DNA of 61,302 nucleotides. It comes from Verrucomicrobiaceae bacterium. GTDB taxonomy: Bacteria; Verrucomicrobiota; Verrucomicrobiia; Verrucomicrobiales; DEV007. The stretch spans positions 1 to 61,302 of the forward strand of contig JAACDM010000019.1 of assembly GCA_009936795.1 (NCBI GenBank). The letters run 5' to 3'. This document shows, piece after piece, positions 56,390 to 61,302 of this stretch. The notes under the pieces were generated by a model. That model saw only the letters and a list, made by a program, of their open reading frames with translations. It was not told the origin of the DNA and did not search any database. Each line of letters begins with the position of its first letter. The first letter of the stretch is position 1. Made by a program: the position numbers and the translations under genes.

Positions 56390-57226
56390 TTGCTAAAAGG
56401 AACTGACAACTCAGTAGGGAAGTCACTCGACTTTGTCGAGCGAGTCAACCGCGCCATCGACTTGAGCGTTCAGAATCTCGTTTAGGACCTCAGCTTAGTC
56501 GTCGTTTCGAGGACTGCTTACCTTCCACCATTTCACTTCCATCGGATCTTCCGTGCTTTAGTTGGTGAATCCCTGAACCAGTTCGTCAAGCGCGTCCGGC
56601 TGGAGCTAGCCGTGGCAATGATATCAGCGACGACCTTTTCCGGCACAAAGGCGTCTTCACTAACGGACATTGCCCTTGTGTGTGGATTCTCTTCCTCATC
56701 CGATTTTTCCCGGAGCTTCAAGCAACGCTACGGCGTGACTCCAAGCGCGTTCGGCGTATAAACGTTTCGAAGGAATCGTCGCAAGGATTGGCAGAAGGCA
56801 TTGGCTGATGCGAGGAATCGGCACCAGCTCGATGGATTGGAGCCTGGGGAGAATCCGGATATCTTTGAGGTGAAAATGCGACGCCTCCCTCCTCTATTGG
56901 TCACTTAAATCCGAGTTCCGAACCCTTATCATGACCAGGCAGCTGCTCTTGCTGCAGCGGAGCGACTTCTCAACTGGTCAGAAGCGCGAGGGCTCGCCGA
57001 CGGCAAGTGGCTTGGTTACAGGTGGGCCAATCCCGAGATCGCAAAGCCTGAGGACTGTCGCTACGATGTTGGTCTGGTGGTGCCCGATGTCACTCCCGAA
57101 GGTGAGGTTTGCCGAATCGAGTTTCCCGAGACTCAAGTGGTGTAGTTGGAACTACGTGGGCTGATCGAACTCGAAATGCGGGCGCGGGATTGGATCTATC
57201 CAACTGTTCGCACAGATCCCCGTTGA
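56390..57226 (+). pseudogene. AraC-type regulator with GyrI-like domain, four in-frame stops
   Basis: One phase (codon starts 56390 + 3n) encodes an AraC helix-turn-helix: FVERVNRAIDLSVQNLV, stop, DLSLVVVS, PPFHFHRIFRALVGESLNQF and GFSSSSDFSRSFKQRYGVTPS. A GyrI-like effector domain follows: GLADGKWLGYRWANPEI, CRYDVGLVVPDVTPEGEV and LELRGLIELEMRA. It contains TAG 56483, TAA 56759, TAA 56906 and TAG 57143 without any frameshift, then ends with TGA at 57224. The last ~60 residues expected for GyrI domains are missing. No ATG is in phase near the start; TTG at 56390 is the best remaining candidate. Confidence 0.8.
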
Positions 57227-57379
57227 GGGGTGCTGAGTCTTGGCTGATTAGGCTCCAATGGCACAGAGAAACTCTACCAGTCAGTGTGCCCCCTAATGTG
57301 TTGACTCAAAACTAGCTTTGGTTAGCCCGCCACATCAGAATGAACCCGATGTTGCGGGGCCTCCACGTCGTAACTGGCG

Positions 57380-58210
57380 CTACACCATTACAGAAACTAA
57401 CATACGCTCGATCAGATCTTCGAAGACGGCTCGATCTTGCTCCTGCTTCAACTGATGAAACGCGCGCTCTAGATTGCGAAGAACGCGAAGGAGGATCACT
57501 TCGGTGCTGGCGGCCTGGAAGAGAGAATCGCCAATGTTTGTTGCCTCGGCGACTTGCGCATCGATGAGGTCTTCCGGGACGACAACCTGTCCAGCGTTAA
57601 AGCAATCGACCAAGATAGCACCGTCGTCCCGAGGGATCAGGGACAGGAAATGCCCGGGATAGTTGCAGCCGCCAATCTCGAGATCGAGGCGTTTGCCTAC
57701 GAGGATGAGGAGACAGGCCAGGCTGATGGGATTGCCGGAGCCATCCTCAATGATGGCTAGAAGGCTGCTATTCTTGGGATCGTAGTAGTCTGCGCGGTTT
57801 CCCGTAAAGCGCCCGCTTCGAAACAGCTTTTCGACGAGCCCCAAAGCCGTTCTTGTTCCCTCAAATTCCGTTGCGAGTTCGTCCAAAGCCTTCGTCAGTC
57901 TCATGGAACGCAGGTGTAGGCCATCGACATAATCAGCAATGACTCCCAAGGCGAGTTCCAGTCGCTGAACAGGATCCGATTCCGTCAGAATATCATCCCA
58001 GTGGTCGGTCAATGTCTCGCATTTCGCCTCGCGAATCAGACGGTTGAGGAGCGCGAAGGTCTCAGTCGAGGGCAGGGGATCGAGCTGCGAAATGAACTCT
58101 GGAAGCTCGTCTTCGTAGTCTAAAAGCCTGCGACCGACTGCCGTGCGCACAGATTCAGATTCGTCATCGAGCAAACGAATTAGCGAAGCAAATTCAGTAA
58201 ATTTCGTCAT
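57380..58210 (-). CDS. SirB1/transglutaminase-like core family protein
   Basis: This 276-residue protein has an N-terminal HEAT-like helical part (about 1-120). A Transglut_core2/SirB1-type region follows, with [23 protein letters not shown] and [11 protein letters not shown], then [12 protein letters not shown]. Family members are of unknown biochemical role and often lack a complete cysteine protease triad. It begins 31 bp downstream of tRNA-Val on the same strand. Confidence 0.8.
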   Translation of the reverse strand: MTKFTEFASLIRLLDDESESVRTAVGRRLLDYEDELPEFISQLDPLPSTETFALLNRLIREAKCETLTDHWDDILTESDPVQRLELALGVIADYVDGLHLRSMRLTKALDELATEFEGTRTALGLVEKLFRSGRFTGNRADYYDPKNSSLLAIIEDGSGNPISLACLLILVGKRLDLEIGGCNYPGHFLSLIPRDDGAILVDCFNAGQVVVPEDLIDAQVAEATNIGDSLFQAASTEVILLRVLRNLERAFHQLKQEQDRAVFEDLIERMLVSVMV

Positions 58211-58241
58211 GATCGCCCTCCCCGAGTATGTGTTAGGGAAG

Positions 58242-58316
58242 TGGTGCGCGGTAGAGGATTTGAACCTCTGACCCCTACCGTGTCAAGGTAATGCTCTACC
58301 CCTGAGCTAACCGCGC
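58242..58316 (-). tRNA. tRNA-Val (GAC)
   Basis: The reverse strand gives a 75-nt cloverleaf with CCA. Acceptor stem GCGCGGT pairs with ACCGCGC, the D-arm is AGCTCAGGGGTAGAGC, the anticodon loop is TTGACAC with GAC, and the T arm is CAGAGGTTCAAATCCTCT with its GG/CC pairs. All stems are paired and the sequence is standard for bacterial tRNA-Val. Confidence 0.96.
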
Positions 58317-58404
58317 ATCTGACTGACCGGACGGGATCATAGGGTTGGCGAAGGGGAGCGCAACCGATTTTTTGGGTATGGAGAGCGGCTTCGAACATGC
58401 TAAA

Positions 58405-58956
58405 TTAGCGGGTGCGTTTCGTGTCGGGAGCCTGCCCAGAGAAGGGTGTCCAGTTTAAGGCTCCTTCTCGCAAATGCCGACTTTCATGTTCGAAAGCTGT
58501 TTCTTCCAAATAGGGAGCGATGTAAGCCGCAGCGGCGAGGAGAAACGGCGCTAGGATAGCATCAGGACCACCGTTCTTGGCCAGGCCTCTAGACCGGTGA
58601 TAGAGCAGTCGAGCAAAGACTTCGGCATCAAGTTCTGATTCTAGTACTGGAAGTGATGTGCCTCTGGCGATGGCTTGGTTCGTCTGAATGGCGCGAGGGT
58701 TCTCTGGATGGAGGATCAGCGCTAATCCAAGAAGTCGTGTCGCCCAAGTCGTTCGATCCGTGCGCTTACTTTTAATGAGATGGTTAGCCACGTAAGCGCT
58801 TAGGTGATTAGCGGTGGTTTCCCGCTCTAGAGGAAGCATGGAGAGCTTCTCATTTTTTAACCAGCCGTGTTTCGGCTCGGCCAGAACATCAGAATCGCCC
58901 CACGCACACGGTGAAACCAAAAGCGTAAAATTAAGAGCTAATATTTTAATGATCAT
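58405..58956 (-). CDS. Exported protein of unknown function
   Basis: This 183-residue protein has a signal peptide (cleavage near Ala18-Trp19-Gly20). The mature protein is helical, with RTDRTTWATRLLGLALILHPENPRA resembling one or two TPR-like turns, then a hydrophobic stretch AILAPFLLAAAAYIAPYLE at about 135-153. No family is recognised. It starts 4 bp after the metallo-beta-lactamase-fold gene and is very likely co-transcribed with it. Confidence 0.7.
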   Translation of the reverse strand: MIIKILALNFTLLVSPCAWGDSDVLAEPKHGWLKNEKLSMLPLERETTANHLSAYVANHLIKSKRTDRTTWATRLLGLALILHPENPRAIQTNQAIARGTSLPVLESELDAEVFARLLYHRSRGLAKNGGPDAILAPFLLAAAAYIAPYLEETAFEHESRHLREGALNWTPFSGQAPDTKRTR

Positions 58957-58960
58957 CTAC

Positions 58961-59935
58961 TTATAAGAACAAGGGTGGCCCTTCTTTTATCACATCAACA
59001 CGATGCAATAGCCCCAGTCTACCTGCATGCACAATCAACCGTTCGAGAGGCTCGTGCATGGGCTCGCCACCAAGTGGGAAACTTCCATAATGCATGGGCG
59101 CCATTCGCTCGGCTCCCAACGTGACGAACGCTTCCAAGGCTTGTTCCGGGTTCATATGTACCTCTCGACCACTCGGCGCGTCGTAGGCTCCGATTGGCAT
59201 CAGAGCAAGGTCGATATCGAAGCGACTTCCGATCTCCACAAAGCCGTCAAAGGCCGCACTGTCACCGCAGTGGAAGATTGTCCGCTCTGCGCCTTTGATG
59301 ATAAAACCGCCAAACCCACGGTGCACATCGTGGACAAAGCGAGCGCCCCAGTGCTTCGCCGGAGTAAAGGTAAGGTCAAGGCCCTCGAAATGGAAACCGT
59401 CCCACCATTTCATTTCTATGGGCTCCAGATTTAAGCGACGAACAATCCGGGAGCACCCATGGGGCATCAAGATCGGCTGCCCGTTCGCAAACTGTTCCAA
59501 GGACTTTAGATGAAGGTGGTCTTGGTGGGCGTGTGAGACGAGAACAAGATCGATCTTCGGGAGATCCTCAAGACGAAGCCCCGGCTGGCGCACTCGCTTA
59601 AAGATGCCATGCCACATGGCCCAGTTTGGATCGATGAGAATATTTTTCCCATCAATCTGAAGTAGGTAGGTTGCGTGGCCAATCCACGTGAGTCGGCTCT
59701 GCATCGAGGATGCGGGAGCGGAGATGATGGATTCGCCGCTGCGGGGCGCGAAAATTGAAGGGATAACCACGTTTCTAAGGAAACGGTAGTTCCTTGTCTG
59801 CCAGCCTTTTGAGGGTAATAGGCCGATCTGGTTGGCATTGCTGCGGTCCAAGCCGCCATCGCGAAGAGCCTGCCCCTTGTCTTTCAGGTGACGAACGATG
59901 GAAGTGAGGCGACTGGGGGCGGAATTACTTACCAT
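58961..59935 (-). CDS. Metallo-beta-lactamase-fold hydrolase (UlaG/NAPE-PLD-like)
   Basis: This 324-residue enzyme carries the zinc motif HAHQDHLH (His-x-His-x-Asp-His) at about 159-166. Further ligands are in HWGARF, FHCGDSAAFDG and HYGSFPLGGEP. The arrangement matches the MBL branch that includes NAPE-hydrolysing phospholipase D and UlaG-like lactonases; the substrate is not predictable. An in-frame ATG at 60004 would overlap the divergent cyclo-ligase gene, so 59935 is preferred. It is followed by the exported-protein gene. Confidence 0.85.
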   Translation of the reverse strand: MVSNSAPSRLTSIVRHLKDKGQALRDGGLDRSNANQIGLLPSKGWQTRNYRFLRNVVIPSIFAPRSGESIISAPASSMQSRLTWIGHATYLLQIDGKNILIDPNWAMWHGIFKRVRQPGLRLEDLPKIDLVLVSHAHQDHLHLKSLEQFANGQPILMPHGCSRIVRRLNLEPIEMKWWDGFHFEGLDLTFTPAKHWGARFVHDVHRGFGGFIIKGAERTIFHCGDSAAFDGFVEIGSRFDIDLALMPIGAYDAPSGREVHMNPEQALEAFVTLGAERMAPMHYGSFPLGGEPMHEPLERLIVHAGRLGLLHRVDVIKEGPPLFL

Positions 59936-59982
59936 CGAGATCGGTAGGTTGCAGACTATTAGCTTTCTAGTTTCGGGATTAT

Positions 59983-60570
59983 ATGGAATTTTGTGACTAC
60001 TCAAGTAAGAAGCGCCTGCTTCGCCACAGGGCGAAAAAAACGCTCAAGACCCTTACCACTTCCGAAAAGGAAAACGAGTCTCGAGCGATCGTGGACCACT
60101 TGGAATGTGAGCTAAAAGAAATTGGGTGTTCTGGCATTGTGTTGATCTATGCGGCGCTGCCATTGGAAGCCAATGTCTCGGAAATTATTCATCGGCGCCC
60201 CGAGCTAACTTTCGCGCTGCCTAGGGTTCTTGAAGGTAGCGGCCTGTTAGAGTGTCGTCGGTTTGCCGATCCTGACTCCGATCTATCCGTCGGCTCCTTC
60301 CAAGTGATGGAGCCCATTCCTGAAAGGTGCCCCTTGGTCGAGGCCTCGGAGCTGAGGGCTATCGTGACGCCAGGACTATCATTCTCTAAATCGGGTGCCC
60401 GACTAGGCAAAGGTGGTGGCTACTACGATCGTCTTTTGGAAAACACTCATGGAAGTGCGCGATCCGTTGGAGTCGGATTCGACTGTCAACTCTGCCAAGA
60501 AATTCCCATGGAGAAACACGATCGGTATTTGGATAGTGTCATCACGCCTTCAGGAATTTGGCATGGTTGA
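59983..60570 (+). CDS. 5-formyltetrahydrofolate cyclo-ligase
   Basis: This 195-residue enzyme converts 5-formyl-THF to 5,10-methenyl-THF with ATP. Family features are the Lys/Arg-rich N-terminal helix (KKRLLRHRAKKTLKTL), YAALPLEANVSEII for the folate side, and RLGKGGGYYDRLL at about 145-157, the phosphate/Mg-binding loop. It is divergent from the MBL gene (47 bp apart). This is a single-gene transcript as far as the window shows. Confidence 0.9.
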   Translation: MEFCDYSSKKRLLRHRAKKTLKTLTTSEKENESRAIVDHLECELKEIGCSGIVLIYAALPLEANVSEIIHRRPELTFALPRVLEGSGLLECRRFADPDSDLSVGSFQVMEPIPERCPLVEASELRAIVTPGLSFSKSGARLGKGGGYYDRLLENTHGSARSVGVGFDCQLCQEIPMEKHDRYLDSVITPSGIWHG

Positions 60571-60682
60571 TTTCCGGCAGTGTGCCTGTCATTTGATCTG
60601 CTTATATTTGCGTTAGCGCCCAAACAGACTGCAGAGACGATAGTTTGATCTCTTGGCTATTATTCTGTAGTGCTTCATGGTA

Positions 60683-60698
60683 TGTGATTCATATCACA
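60683..60698. promoter_or_regulatory. CRP/FNR-type operator
   Basis: TGTGATTCATATCACA is a perfect TGTGA-N6-TCACA match with 6-bp inverted arms, the second in this window. It lies 113 bp after the cyclo-ligase gene and 440 bp before the partial gene at 61138, so its target is unclear. Confidence 0.55.
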
Positions 60699-61000
60699 AG
60701 TGTTGCGTAGCAGCATAGGATCCCCAGTGCGACAAGGAGTGTGCGGATCGGCGCGATATGATGAAGCAAGGTTCCTGTCGTTATTCTGAATTGGAAAGGT
60801 GACGACGCCACCCTTTGTGTTCATTGTTAGGCTCAGCATGAGCTTACGTAAGGCAACTCTAGCAATGGCATTTGGCGCCCAGACCAATCGCAAAACACCG
60901 ATAAACTTCGCCAATGGGCCATCCATCGACCAAATATATTTTAGAGGAATTTTTGCGATCTCGAAGTATGGTTACAATAATTTTATTACTGAATAGGCGC

Positions 61001-61023
61001 TTCCAGCAAATATGTTGCTGGAA
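61001..61023. other. Perfect hairpin
   Basis: TTCCAGCAA and TTGCTGGAA form a 9-bp stem around ATATG. No T-tract follows. It lies 115 bp before the partial gene and may be part of its leader or an operator. Confidence 0.5.
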
Positions 61024-61137
61024 CGTGGCAGTCTGTCGGCATTCTGCCATTATTGAGTTGCTCGATTTGTTGGATTCGCCATTTAGATAAGCGGGAGTAG
61101 CCGCATTGCTCCTTCAACAATCTGTCCGCTATTTGGG

Positions 61138-61302
61138 ATGAAATTTGCACGCTGCTTATCTTTCCTTTTGATTGGGATAATTACGTCGATGGTCTTTTTA
61201 AGCGTCACCGTTAGGCTAGACTTTAGAACGTTCGCCAAGGATCTCTTCGCTCCGATACAAGAGCAAGACACGTTCACTGCAGCGTTCAAGGCGCCTGAGA
61301 AC
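61138..61302 (+). CDS. N-terminal fragment of an exported or membrane protein
   Basis: An open frame from ATG 61138 runs to the window end without a stop (55 codons). It begins MKFARCLSFLLIGIITSMVF, a positively charged start and long hydrophobic segment, followed by polar residues (RLDFRTFAKDL). This is a clear signal peptide or signal anchor. The gene continues beyond the window, so no family can be given. Confidence 0.6.
   Translation, partial: MKFARCLSFLLIGIITSMVFLSVTVRLDFRTFAKDLFAPIQEQDTFTAAFKAPEN

Larger units (their letters stand above)
60571..61137. other. 567-bp gene-poor region
   Basis: I find no convincing coding sequence. It holds a CRP-type site at 60683-60698 and a perfect 9-bp hairpin at 61001-61023. 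Open frames at 60675-60926 (minus) and 60799-60996 (plus) have no leader, motif or start signal. The region is somewhat more A/T-rich than its neighbours. Confidence 0.5.

Noticed and set aside
60675-60996. Two opposite ORFs of 83 and 65 codons
   Set aside because: They overlap each other and lack recognisable motifs, leaders or start signals; they read like chance open frames.

Overview
The window looks like chromosomal DNA of a member of the Verrucomicrobiota (PVC superphylum), probably free-living and aquatic. Family content is the evidence: two DUF1549/DUF1553 cytochrome plus DUF1501 gene pairs, a PVC-type heme-binding dehydrogenase, a 2111-residue lamin-tail/CotH surface protein, secreted Gfo/Idh and xylose-isomerase-like proteins with twin-arginine-like leaders, a sialidase, a sigma factor next to a Ser/Thr kinase, and few clear Shine-Dalgarno sites. 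I see no insertion sequence, prophage, CRISPR array or rRNA gene. Housekeeping genes (murA, prmC, prfA, recR, pheA, metG, an E1 alpha/beta pair, two tRNAs) are interspersed with accessory genes.

Layout. 0-5 kb: initiator tRNA, a secreted trypsin-like protease with a propeller-like C-terminus, a decayed helical-repeat gene ending in a REP-like double hairpin, and NADH dehydrogenase II. 5-13 kb: divergent from ndh, a probable operon of a PVC cytochrome/dehydrogenase fused to DUF2891, a sodium:solute symporter, an SLC13 carrier and a YcxB-like protein. A perfect CRP-type operator lies in the shared intergenic region. 13-20 kb: the giant lamin-tail/CotH protein and a small secreted protein carrying a related beta-sandwich module. 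20-26.4 kb: a DUF2233 remnant, ferredoxin, recR, an oxidoreductase, a spermidine-synthase-like protein, a membrane protein, a TIM-barrel protein and pheA. 26.5-31.6 kb: a secreted protein, then sigma factor, membrane Ser/Thr kinase and a zinc-ribbon membrane protein. 31.6-38.5 kb: prfA-prmC-murA, a parS-like site with an inverted repeat, an E1 alpha/beta operon and a lipoprotein. 38.6-45.3 kb: a sialidase-DUF1549-DUF1501 operon, divergent from padR and an interrupted HAAS/Wzz-like gene. 45.7-50.2 kb: a SurA/PpiD-like chaperone, a TPR protein, metG and ppnP. 50.2-57.2 kb: a second DUF1549-DUF1501 pair, an interrupted glyoxalase-like gene, a 29-codon secreted peptide and an interrupted AraC-GyrI gene. 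57.4-61.3 kb: a SirB1-like gene, tRNA-Val, a metallo-beta-lactamase-fold hydrolase, 5-formyl-THF cyclo-ligase, and the start of a gene that runs off the window.

The most unusual pattern is a set of reading frames that keep family-level similarity along their length but are broken by single in-frame stop codons. They are the DUF2891 fusion, the HAAS/Wzz-like protein, the VOC protein and the AraC-GyrI regulator, plus the repeat-protein remnant, which also has frameshifts. I count twelve such stops, seven TAG and five TAA, and none is TGA. TAG and TAA also end apparently intact genes here, and prfA (RF1) is intact, so general stop reassignment is not supported. Recent pseudogenisation, assembly error and inefficient suppression all remain open. 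Two perfect TGTGA-N6-TCACA sites and the parS-like site are the clearest regulatory or structural DNA signals.
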